From Nitrosotalea sp. (GTDB lineage Archaea > Thermoproteota > Nitrososphaeria > Nitrososphaerales > Nitrosopumilaceae), in the NCBI GenBank assembly GCA_031296345.1, contig JARLFW010000002.1, positions 1 to 8,634 on the forward strand: a stretch of 8,634 nucleotides of DNA. The letters are read 5' to 3'. How positions within the stretch are numbered: position 1 is the first letter of the stretch; every line of letters begins with the position of its first letter. Below are positions 1-6,474 of the stretch, one piece after another. Below the pieces are notes generated by a model that was not told where the DNA came from, ran no database searches, and saw only the letters and a program-made list of their open reading frames with translations. A program made the position numbers and the translations under genes.

Positions 1-1
1 A

Positions 2-640
2 TATTCTCTTAACAAAGCCTGTATCAAAAAAAATATTCCACTTGTAACAGGAGCTGCAGTAGGAGTTTCAGGTCAGGTGTTTACTATCTTACCACATCAA
101 ACTGCATGTTATCATTGCATATTTCCATCCTTGGATGAAAATTCCATGCCTACGTGTAGTACGGAGGGAGTTCACCCATCAATACTATCCATTGTTGGAG
201 GAATTGAGGTTGCAGAAGCAGTCAAAATTATGATAGGACGAACTCCGACATTGGCAAATAAATTACTCTACATTGATCTTGATAATCTTGATTTCAATAC
301 TACTGTTTTCAATAGGGTAGATGAATGTCCAGAATGTGGTTCTGGTACACATGAAGAATTGCCAACACAAGAACTCATTGTTGAAGAATTATGTGGACGT
401 AATAGGGGAAAACGTACCTTCTCTATAACTCCAACAAAGATGATTGAGATTGATGTTCCAAAAATAACTAATATTGCATCAGAGAAAGGCTTCAAAGTAC
501 AAAATCAAGGTGAACTTGGATTATCAATTTCTTCTAATGATATCTATGTGAGTTTCTTGAAACGTGGATCAGCTGTAATTGTCGGTGAAAAAGATGAAGA
601 TTCAGCTATCGTACTATACAAGAAATTAGTTAGCGCATAG
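2..640 (+). CDS. E1-like (ThiF/MoeB/HesA family) activating enzyme, 5'-truncated by window edge
   Basis: Family members adenylate the C-terminal glycine of a ubiquitin-like or sulfur-carrier protein (ThiS, MoaD, SAMP type) for sulfur transfer or protein modification in the cytoplasm. The reading frame is open from base 2, so the GTG at 77 is internal and the true start lies outside the window; 212 residues remain. The visible part begins in the adenylation domain, with an asparagine-containing stretch followed by a PLVTGA-type strand. It then shows CxxC (residues 36 and 39), the conserved PTC-x-x-x-GV segment whose Cys (residue 52, codon 155-157) aligns with the family's catalytic cysteine, an EVAEAVK helix, and a second CxxC (residues 109 and 112). 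The two CxxC pairs would hold structural zinc. About 100 residues follow the last Cys, whereas E. coli MoeB stops almost there. The ATP-binding glycine loop is outside the window. ThiF, MoeB and UbaA cannot be told apart from this fragment. Confidence 0.9.
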   Translation, partial: YSLNKACIKKNIPLVTGAAVGVSGQVFTILPHQTACYHCIFPSLDENSMPTCSTEGVHPSILSIVGGIEVAEAVKIMIGRTPTLANKLLYIDLDNLDFNTTVFNRVDECPECGSGTHEELPTQELIVEELCGRNRGKRTFSITPTKMIEIDVPKITNIASEKGFKVQNQGELGLSISSNDIYVSFLKRGSAVIVGEKDEDSAIVLYKKLVSA

Positions 641-655
641 AAAATTTTTAGAAAT
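641..655. terminator. short convergent T-tract between two 3' ends
   Basis: Only 15 nt separate the stop of the E1-like gene (+) from the stop of the DUF354 gene (-). The gap is A/T only except for one G. It has a run of five T on the + strand (646-650), and the minus strand reads a T run just after its own gene ends. Archaeal termination commonly uses such oligo-T tracts without a hairpin. This is a plausible bidirectional terminator, inferred only from base composition and position. Confidence 0.3.
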
Positions 656-1678
656 TTATACTGTCTTTATAGCTTCAACTAATTTTAAATAAGGATCTTC
701 CATCGAAGCTAAAATTATTTTTGCCTTTTCTCTATTTGTTTTCTTATCCTTCAACATTTTTTTGCCTAGTATGGAGATTTTCTTTGGATTCGTTTCCCTT
801 TTCACTAATCCTATGCGAACGAGATATTTTTCAATATAATTTGGGGCTGCATCATATGATATGGTTGGAACTCCCATCAAAGCAGATTCTGCAGTCATAG
901 TACCGCCAGAGCCAATGAAAAGATCTGTAATGCTAAGAAGAGATTTACCATCTACAACTTTATCCATGATGATTACTTTATTACCGAATTTCTCTTTGAG
1001 TCTATTTTTTTGTGAAATGTATCTGGCCAAAACTATGATATTGCGAGACTTGGATTCTTTACTTATCTCATGAATTATGTTATCGCTCTCTGTCTTTCCT
1101 AGAATGTATGCAGCTTCAGATTCTTCAGGTCTAATTACGATCGTCTTTTTGCTTCGATCAACATCTACATTTTTTGTTTTTGATTTTTCTTTTACTATTA
1201 CAGCGGCATCAATAGCTTTATAATGGATAATGTCTTTTTTTGAAATTCCATATTTTACAAATTCATTTTTGGGTATAACCCAGGGAATGAGAAGTTTCTG
1301 TACTAGTGGGACTGAGAGTCTCATTACCGCCTCTGCATGGGGAGAATCAGAAAATGCAATATGCTTAATTCCTATTCCATAAGAAATTCTTGCAGCTTCT
1401 GGAGAGCAAAAACTAATGGTCAAATCAGGAGAAAACTTTGCTATCAAATCTAAGAGGTGATTCATTCTCTGGATGCTTGAATGAAGTTTCCCTTCTTTGG
1501 TAGAACCACCATGTTTTCCAATTAATCTAAGATTTACGTTCTTTATCTTGGCTAGCTCCACAACTTCGCGATAATTTCTAGAAGTACAAAGTATTTTGTG
1601 ATTTTTAGTCAATTTGCTTACCATTGGAGCAAAGAAAAGTAGCTGTTTAGGCGTCAGAATATCAAACCAAATTTTCAA
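656..1678 (-). CDS. DUF354 family protein (GT-B / UDP-GlcNAc 2-epimerase-like fold)
   Basis: A 340-residue protein resembling the mainly archaeal DUF354 family, which shares the two-Rossmann GT-B fold of UDP-N-acetylglucosamine 2-epimerases and some glycosyltransferases. Its biochemical role is not established. It opens with the family signature MKIWFDILTPKQ (residues 1-12). An N-terminal domain runs to about residue 170, with a DLTISFCSPEAAR segment near 85-97 and FSDSPHAEA near 109-117. The C-terminal domain carries a VIRPEES strand-turn (181-187) and the GSGGTMTAESALMGVP segment (256-271), a nucleotide-sugar-binding type glycine turn with a conserved Glu. There is no signal peptide or membrane span, so it is probably cytosolic. 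The start is TTG at 1678-1676. The upstream ATG (1682-1680) is out of frame and quickly stops, and the signature strand would be lost with any later start. It is divergent from the gene at 1744. Confidence 0.85.
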   Translation of the reverse strand: MKIWFDILTPKQLLFFAPMVSKLTKNHKILCTSRNYREVVELAKIKNVNLRLIGKHGGSTKEGKLHSSIQRMNHLLDLIAKFSPDLTISFCSPEAARISYGIGIKHIAFSDSPHAEAVMRLSVPLVQKLLIPWVIPKNEFVKYGISKKDIIHYKAIDAAVIVKEKSKTKNVDVDRSKKTIVIRPEESEAAYILGKTESDNIIHEISKESKSRNIIVLARYISQKNRLKEKFGNKVIIMDKVVDGKSLLSITDLFIGSGGTMTAESALMGVPTISYDAAPNYIEKYLVRIGLVKRETNPKKISILGKKMLKDKKTNREKAKIILASMEDPYLKLVEAIKTV

Positions 1679-1686
1679 ACATTTTT

Positions 1687-1695
1687 GATATAATC
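1687..1695 (+). promoter_or_regulatory. possible TATA box for the gene at 1744
   Basis: GATATAATC lies in the 65-nt divergent gap and resembles an archaeal box A. It would place a + strand transcript start near 1718, with a leader of about 26 nt before the ATG at 1744. It lies too close (about 13 nt) to the TTG at 1678 to serve the minus-strand DUF354 gene in the usual spacing. The assignment rests on spacing and composition only. Confidence 0.35.
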
Positions 1696-1720
1696 TAAGG
1701 GTGGAAAAAGTTTTTCTTAG
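1695..1720. repeat. inverted-repeat elements in divergent promoter
   Basis: CTAAG at 1695-1699 is matched by its reverse complement CTTAG at 1716-1720. Nested between them is GAAAAA-G-TTTTTC at 1704-1716, a 13-nt palindrome around one central G. The two symmetries are not exactly concentric, so this is either one imperfect operator or two overlapping short palindromes. It sits where a regulator could act on both divergent genes. Such short AT-rich repeats can also arise by chance. Confidence 0.3.
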
Positions 1721-1743
1721 CCCGTACTCCTAGTCAGGATGAA

Positions 1744-2877
1744 ATGGTTGCAACGAAAATTGTTGTATATGGCTTAAGTACTGAAGGATATTCGATTGCA
1801 TGTCAAATGGCAATCAAAGGAGCTGATGTCTTTATAGTTGATGAATCTGCTCATATGGCAATTTCTCTCAAGGCAGAGATTGCAAAGACCTATCCAAATG
1901 TAACATCATTAAAAGAAGACGAACCACTCTTAGGTGTTGAACCAATTGATGTTGCAATATCTCACTCTGAATATCTTTTCTTTGCTCCCCGCATAAGAAA
2001 GACAGGTCAAGAAGCAAAGATGGAAATCCATTCAAAATTCAAAGATGCTACATCTTCAATAAAGAAAGGCGGTTCAGTAATTTACAATCTTCCAACTGGA
2101 ATAGGAGGAAATAATGAAACTATTTCTCTACTTGAACATGTCTCAGGTCTTGAAATGGGAAAGGGTATATCTTACTTTTATTATCCACTTTCAAAAAATA
2201 ATTTTCCAGAAATCATTGGTTCATTTAATGCAAAAGATGATGACAAGCTAGCCAAATTATTAGAGTCTGACAAAAAAGGAAAAAAATTTGTATCTATCTC
2301 TTCGGCAGAAATACTTCATGCGATTAAAATTCTGACTCAATTTTCAAGTCTATCAAGTGTTCTAGAAGTTTCCAAATTTGCACAAGATGAACAAACAAGA
2401 AATGATCTAGTTTTAACTGAATATAACAATCTCTTTCTTGATGATATGACTAATGGACTATACGATTTAAGATCACTTGGAACATCTGTAGAAGGGGCTG
2501 GTACAATGATGTACTTGGTAAATGGAAGTATAAAGGGAATAGAGGGTTATGTCAAGAGGTTAATTGATGAAATTCGTTCTACTTTGAAGAAAAATGAACT
2601 AAAAGCAAGTAGGACAAAAGTAGTTTTGGTATGGACTCAAGATTCCTATGAAATGCGTGGAGATAAAGTAGATATGCTAAATTCTCTTGTTACGAAATTG
2701 CGTGATTATATTGGTGATGTCGAAATACATCAAGGACCAGAATTAGATATTTTTCATAGTGACAAGACAACTATTATTGTAGCTTGCTCAAAATTTGATT
2801 ACGATAAAATAACGAAAAATGGAAAAGACTCTGATGTTATAGTAATTAAAACAAATCCTCTCTGTGAGATATTATAA
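1744..2877 (+). CDS. uncharacterised Rossmann protein, remote UDP-sugar dehydrogenase-like, catalytic Cys motif apparently lost
   Basis: I do not recognise this 377-residue protein as a named family. Its layout follows NDP-sugar dehydrogenases (UDP-glucose/UDP-ManNAc type) by eye. There is an N-terminal Rossmann strand-turn KIVVYGLSTEGYSIA (residues 5-19) ending in an acidic residue after the second strand (VDE, 32-34). Next comes a segment like the family's second NAD-binding half (KKGGSVIYNLPTG, 107-119, then EHVSGLEMGKG, 131-141). A helical middle region spans about 185-285. A third Rossmann-like half begins at TKVVLVW (291-297), followed by MRGDKVDML (304-312), where the family has an Arg-Ser-Pro motif. 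The usual GGxCxxKD active-site motif is absent: the corresponding place reads EGAGTMMYLVNG (250-261), with no Cys or Lys. The first glycine turn is also atypical. It may therefore be a non-catalytic binding protein. The ATG at 1744 has no in-frame upstream start. The stop is 32 nt before grpE, so it may be transcribed with the chaperone genes. Confidence 0.7.
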   Translation: MVATKIVVYGLSTEGYSIACQMAIKGADVFIVDESAHMAISLKAEIAKTYPNVTSLKEDEPLLGVEPIDVAISHSEYLFFAPRIRKTGQEAKMEIHSKFKDATSSIKKGGSVIYNLPTGIGGNNETISLLEHVSGLEMGKGISYFYYPLSKNNFPEIIGSFNAKDDDKLAKLLESDKKGKKFVSISSAEILHAIKILTQFSSLSSVLEVSKFAQDEQTRNDLVLTEYNNLFLDDMTNGLYDLRSLGTSVEGAGTMMYLVNGSIKGIEGYVKRLIDEIRSTLKKNELKASRTKVVLVWTQDSYEMRGDKVDMLNSLVTKLRDYIGDVEIHQGPELDIFHSDKTTIIVACSKFDYDKITKNGKDSDVIVIKTNPLCEIL

Positions 2878-2880
2878 TAA
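2872..2880 (+). promoter_or_regulatory. candidate TATA box for grpE-dnaK-dnaJ
   Basis: TTATAATAA overlaps the stop codon of the preceding gene and is centred about 34 nt before the TTG start of grpE. At usual archaeal spacing it would start a transcript near 2903, giving a very short leader of about 7 nt. The 32-nt gap holds no Shine-Dalgarno match, which fits near-leaderless translation. The region is so AT-rich that chance occurrence is likely, so this is a weak call. Confidence 0.3.
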
Positions 2881-2909
2881 GGGTAATGTATTGAAAAATA
2901 ATATTAAAA

Positions 2910-3464
2910 TTGTCTGACACAAATGATCCACCTCAAAATGAGGTAGAAGAAACTCAAGAACTTCATAAAAAAGATGATGAAATGGAATCAACACAAGAAC
3001 TTGTGGATGCATTAAAAATTCAATTAGACAAGGAAAAAGAAAAAGTATCTTCATATGAAACAAAAATCCAATACTTGCTTGCTGATTTTGAAAATCTGAA
3101 GAAAAGATCAGAAGTTGATGTTCAGACGCGTGTTAATTCAATTTCTGATGGAATTATTCTCAAATTTCTTGGAATATATGATGATTTTGTTCGTGCAAAA
3201 GATGCCTTGTCAAAACAGGATATAAACACTGAAGGACTAAATGCCATTTTAAAAAATATGGATACATTTCTAGCAGAATTTGGAGTAAAACCAATTGAGG
3301 CAGTTGGTGAGATTTTTGACCCAAGATTACATGAGGCTATCTCTGTAAAAGAAGATCTAACATTAGATGATAATGTCATTACTACAGAATTTCGTAAAGG
3401 ATATATTTTGAAAGACAGAGTTATTAGACCAAGTTTAGTGGAAATATCCAAGAGACATATCTAG
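2910..3464 (+). CDS. grpE: nucleotide exchange factor GrpE
   Basis: GrpE is the dimeric cytosolic co-chaperone that opens the DnaK nucleotide cleft to release ADP. The 184-residue product has the family plan. An acidic disordered N-terminus (1-25) is followed by a long charged coiled-coil helix (about 26-75), including the DFENLKKR stretch (59-66). A helical dimer bundle runs to about 125, and the C-terminal beta domain contains GEIFDPRLHEAI (133-144), the GYILKDR turn (164-170) and RPSLVEISK (173-181). This C-terminal signature is diagnostic. Length is typical for the family. The start is TTG at 2910-2912; no in-frame alternative lies upstream and the next methionine (residue 25) would remove the acidic arm. 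It leads the chaperone cluster, and its stop codon overlaps the ribosome-binding site of dnaK. Confidence 0.95.
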   Translation: MSDTNDPPQNEVEETQELHKKDDEMESTQELVDALKIQLDKEKEKVSSYETKIQYLLADFENLKKRSEVDVQTRVNSISDGIILKFLGIYDDFVRAKDALSKQDINTEGLNAILKNMDTFLAEFGVKPIEAVGEIFDPRLHEAISVKEDLTLDDNVITTEFRKGYILKDRVIRPSLVEISKRHI

Positions 3465-3467
3465 GAG
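3463..3467 (+). promoter_or_regulatory. Shine-Dalgarno site of dnaK overlapping the grpE stop codon
   Basis: AGGAG begins inside the TAG stop of grpE (3462-3464). It lies 4 nt before the ATG at 3472 and 10 nt before a second in-frame ATG at 3478. The overlap suggests translational coupling of grpE and dnaK. Either ATG could be used; choosing the second would remove only two residues before the first beta strand. Confidence 0.55.
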
Positions 3468-3471
3468 ATAA

Positions 3472-5325
3472 ATGAAAATGACTAAAATTATTGGTATTGA
3501 TTTGGGAACAAGTAATTCTGCGGCAGCTGTAATGATGGGTGGAAAACCTACTCTAATTCCAGCATCTGAAGGAACTACAGTTGGAGGAAAGGCTTTTCCT
3601 TCTGTTGTAGGACTCACAAAAGATGGTCAACTCATCGTAGGAGAACCAGCCAGGAGACAGGCAGTAACAAATCCAGAGGGAACAGTTGTGGCAGCAAAAA
3701 GAAAGATGGGAACAGATCACTTTTTTAAAATTTATGATAAAGAATACAAACCCCAACAAATTTCTGCTTTTATTCTACAAAAAATAAAGCGAGATGCTGA
3801 GGCATTTATTGGCGAGAAAATCGAAAAAGCGGTAATCACAGTACCCGCATACTTTAACGACAATCAAAGACAGGCAACCAAAGACGCTGGTCAGATTGCA
3901 GGTCTTGACGTTGTAAGAATCATAAATGAACCTACTGCTGCGGCACTTGCATTTGGTCTTGACAAATTAAAACAAGACATGAAAATCATGGTATTTGATT
4001 TAGGGGGAGGTACACTTGATGTAACCATAATGGAGATGGGTGGAGGTGTCTTTGAAGTTATGAGTACTTCGGGAGATACTCAGCTTGGAGGAACTGATAT
4101 GGATAAAGTTATGATTGACTATATTGTTGACAGCTTTAGAAAAACATCTGGAGTAGATATTTCTAAAGATAGTGCAGCCATGGTAAGAGTACGAGAAGCT
4201 GCAGAAAAAGCAAAGATTGAACTTTCTTCTATATTTGAAACTGATATCAATCTCCCGTTTATTTCATATGATCAATCTTCTGGTCCAAAAAATCTTGAAT
4301 TGAAAATAACTAGAGCAAAGTTTGAAGAACTCATAAATCCAATTGTGGAAAGATGTAGACCCTCAGTTACAAAGGCCATGGAAGACGCAAAACTTTCTCC
4401 AGCTGATGTTAGTAAAATTATCTTAGTTGGAGGTCCTACCAGAATTCCTCTAGTCAAAAAATTTGTGGCTACTTTAATGGGAAAAGAAGCTGAAGCAGGA
4501 ATAGATCCAATGGAGGCAGTTGCATTAGGAGCAGCTGTTCAAGCAGGAATTATTGCAGGTGAAGTTACAAGTGATATTGTACTTCTAGATGTAACTCCTC
4601 TTACACTTGGTTTAGAAGTACTTGGAGGATTACGAGAACCCATAATTGACAGGAATACAACCATTCCTACATCTAAGAGTAAGGTATTCACAACTGCTGC
4701 AGATAATCAAACTGCAGTAACTATTCATGTAGTACAAGGAGAGAGGCCAATGGCTGTAGACAATGTATCCCTTGGAAGCTTTAATCTATCAGGAATTCTT
4801 CCTGCACCACGAGGAATTCCACAAATCGAAGTCAAATTTGACATAGATGCAAACGGTATACTCAATGTTGCAGCAAAAGATCTAGCTACACAAAAGGAAG
4901 CGAAAATAACTATATCTGCAAGTACAAAACTTGCCAAAGAAGACATTGAAAAGATGACAAAAGACGCTGAACTTTTTGCAGAGCAAGACAAAAAGAAAAA
5001 GGAAGAAGTATTAATCAAAAATGAAGCGCAACAAGCTATCTATGCAGCTGAAAGTTTGCTCAGCCAACAGAAAGACAAGATATCACAAGATCAGGGTGTT
5101 CAGGTAAGTAATACGATAAAAGATCTAAAAGATGTTCTTGAAAAAAGTGTTGAAGAGATAAAACCAAAACTTGATGCATTGACAAAAATAATAAATGATA
5201 TCAGTACAGAACTTTACAAAAATGCTACACCTCCACCAGGGGCAGCTGGACAAAGTGGACCAGATGCAACTGCACAAAGTGGACCTGGTGACACCGGACA
5301 GGATGCAGGCAAATCGCCAAACTGA
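3472..5325 (+). CDS. dnaK: Hsp70 chaperone DnaK
   Basis: This is the ATP-dependent Hsp70 chaperone, which binds exposed hydrophobic peptides and works with DnaJ and GrpE in the cytoplasm. It has 617 residues. The nucleotide-binding domain shows phosphate motif 1 (GIDLGTSNS, 8-16), VPAYFND (124-130), [11 protein letters not shown] (152-162), phosphate motif 2 ([10 protein letters not shown], 175-184) and the adenosine motif (LVGGPTRIP, 318-326). The interdomain linker is at [13 protein letters not shown] (370-382). The beta-sandwich substrate domain runs to about 480 ([15 protein letters not shown], 411-425), then the charged helical lid (to about 583). The N-terminal lobe lacks the roughly 24-residue insertion of proteobacterial DnaK: only about 13 residues lie between KRKMG (76-80) and QQISAF (95-100), as in Gram-positive and archaeal DnaKs. 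The disordered tail (from 586) is rich in Gly, Pro, Gln and Ser, carries a short repeat, and has no EEVD-like end. It is flanked by grpE and dnaJ as expected. Confidence 0.98.
   Translation: MKMTKIIGIDLGTSNSAAAVMMGGKPTLIPASEGTTVGGKAFPSVVGLTKDGQLIVGEPARRQAVTNPEGTVVAAKRKMGTDHFFKIYDKEYKPQQISAFILQKIKRDAEAFIGEKIEKAVITVPAYFNDNQRQATKDAGQIAGLDVVRIINEPTAAALAFGLDKLKQDMKIMVFDLGGGTLDVTIMEMGGGVFEVMSTSGDTQLGGTDMDKVMIDYIVDSFRKTSGVDISKDSAAMVRVREAAEKAKIELSSIFETDINLPFISYDQSSGPKNLELKITRAKFEELINPIVERCRPSVTKAMEDAKLSPADVSKIILVGGPTRIPLVKKFVATLMGKEAEAGIDPMEAVALGAAVQAGIIAGEVTSDIVLLDVTPLTLGLEVLGGLREPIIDRNTTIPTSKSKVFTTAADNQTAVTIHVVQGERPMAVDNVSLGSFNLSGILPAPRGIPQIEVKFDIDANGILNVAAKDLATQKEAKITISASTKLAKEDIEKMTKDAELFAEQDKKKKEEVLIKNEAQQAIYAAESLLSQQKDKISQDQGVQVSNTIKDLKDVLEKSVEEIKPKLDALTKIINDISTELYKNATPPPGAAGQSGPDATAQSGPGDTGQDAGKSPN
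5250..5285 (+). repeat. tandem repeat encoding the DnaK C-terminal tail
   Basis: A 12-nt exact direct repeat, ACAAAGTGGACC, occurs at 5250-5261 and 5274-5285. The period is 24 nt, so it preserves the reading frame. It encodes two degenerate 8-residue units, GQSGPDAT and AQSGPGDT, followed by a decayed third start (GQDAG) in the disordered DnaK tail. This suggests expansion by slippage, and unit number could vary between strains. Confidence 0.7.
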
Positions 5326-5327
5326 TC

Positions 5328-5334
5328 TTTATAC
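5328..5334 (+). promoter_or_regulatory. candidate TATA box for a leaderless dnaJ transcript
   Basis: TTTATAC lies just after the dnaK stop, centred 29 nt before the A of the dnaJ ATG at 5360. That spacing is close to what archaeal box A elements show to a start site at or next to the initiation codon. The 34-nt dnaK-dnaJ gap has no well-placed Shine-Dalgarno; an AAGGGA at 5335-5340 is about 19 nt too far upstream. Together these suggest dnaJ may have its own promoter in addition to read-through from dnaK. Confidence 0.45.
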
Positions 5335-5359
5335 AAGGGAATGGTCTAGTTGAATCATC

Positions 5360-6472
5360 ATGAGCACTAAACGTGATTATTATGAGGTCCTTGGAGCTTC
5401 AAAGAGTTCTACACCTGATGAGATAAAATCACAATATAGAAAACTTGCTCTTAAATTCCATCCTGATAAAAACAAGTCTCCTGACGCAACAGAACATTTC
5501 AAAGAAATCTCAGAAGCATATGCGGTATTATCTGATCAGGAGAAACGTAAACTCTATGATGCTTATGGTCATGCAGGCGTAGATGGGAAATATAGTACAG
5601 ATGATATCTTCCAAGGTTCACGAGCCAATTTTGATGACATCTTCGGGGGCTCTGGTGGTTTTGATTCTATTTTTGAATCTATTTTTGGTAGGGGTGGCGG
5701 ATTTAGATTTGGAGGATTTGATTTTGGAGGATCCGGAAGAGCAAGAGGCTCTGATTTAATGTATGAAACAGAATTAACACTAGAAGAATCTCTCAAGGGA
5801 AAACATGAAGAAATTGATCTGCCCAGATTGATAAATTGTGATGCCTGTAACGGCTCAGGCTGTAGTCCAGGAACCTCTATGAGAACATGTTCTGTGTGTA
5901 ATGGTCATGGTCAAACTAGAACATCACGTAGTAATGGATTTTCTACATTTGTAACTGTACAACCATGCAATACTTGTAGAGGCCAAGGAAAAATTATAGA
6001 AAGACCATGTTCAAAATGTAAGGGAATAGGTAAACAGAAAACAACAAGGAAATTCCCATTTGAAATTCCTCCTGGAGTTGAAGATGGAGAATACAGAATA
6101 CAAGGTGAGGGAGAATCAATTCTGAATGGTGTGAGTGGTGATCTCATAGTCCGAATAAGGGTTAAACCTCATGACAAATTCAAAAGAGATGGCGCTGATA
6201 TTTTCTATGATGCACATATTTCTATGATTGATGCAACATTGGGAAAAACCATTATGGCAGAAACACTGGAAGGCGCAGAAAGACTTGATGTGGAATCGGG
6301 TAGTCAGCCAAATACAATAATTAAACTCAAAGGAAAAGGACTTCCTCGTCAAAGTGGAAGAGGCAGAGGTGATGAGTATGTTAGACTTGTTATCAACATA
6401 CCAACTAAGATAGACAAACACCAACGTAAGCTACTAGAAGAACTAGGAGACAGTTTTGACGGGAGTAAGTAA
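5360..6472 (+). CDS. dnaJ: type I J-domain co-chaperone DnaJ
   Basis: DnaJ (Hsp40) binds unfolded clients, hands them to DnaK and stimulates its ATPase. The 370-residue product has the full class I plan. The J domain (about 6-72) has the essential HPD triad at 34-36 and the ALKFHPDKN helix-loop. A Gly/Phe-rich linker spans about 80-128. The zinc-binding region has all four CxxCxGxG repeats, with cysteine pairs at 160/163, 177/180, 203/206 and 217/220, which bind two zinc ions. Two C-terminal beta domains follow (about 228-350), with [13 protein letters not shown] (231-243) and [10 protein letters not shown] (321-330). No key residue is missing and the length is normal. The ATG at 5360 is directly before the J-domain helix and is the natural start. 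The stop is 2 nt before the next gene. Confidence 0.97.
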   Translation: MSTKRDYYEVLGASKSSTPDEIKSQYRKLALKFHPDKNKSPDATEHFKEISEAYAVLSDQEKRKLYDAYGHAGVDGKYSTDDIFQGSRANFDDIFGGSGGFDSIFESIFGRGGGFRFGGFDFGGSGRARGSDLMYETELTLEESLKGKHEEIDLPRLINCDACNGSGCSPGTSMRTCSVCNGHGQTRTSRSNGFSTFVTVQPCNTCRGQGKIIERPCSKCKGIGKQKTTRKFPFEIPPGVEDGEYRIQGEGESILNGVSGDLIVRIRVKPHDKFKRDGADIFYDAHISMIDATLGKTIMAETLEGAERLDVESGSQPNTIIKLKGKGLPRQSGRGRGDEYVRLVINIPTKIDKHQRKLLEELGDSFDGSK

Positions 6473-6474
6473 CA

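Noticed and set aside
861..1073. + strand open frame antisense to the DUF354 gene
   Set aside because: It lies wholly inside the opposite strand of a complete gene with clear family signatures; low-complexity product and no start signals.
1739..1741. ATG just upstream of the dehydrogenase-like gene as an alternative start
   Set aside because: It is in a different frame from the Rossmann-type N-terminus that begins at 1744.
1744..2877. Calling this gene an active UDP-glucose or UDP-ManNAc dehydrogenase
   Set aside because: The catalytic Cys/Lys/Asp motif is not visible and the first glycine turn is atypical, so only a remote structural relationship is claimed.
3122..3451. 109-codon minus-strand open frame opposite grpE
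   Set aside because: It is antisense to the diagnostic C-terminal part of grpE, and its product is serine-rich with no recognisable motif; it is explained by codon structure of the real gene.
6116..6424. 102-codon minus-strand open frame opposite the 3' half of dnaJ
   Set aside because: Shadow of the conserved DnaJ C-terminal domains; no independent support.
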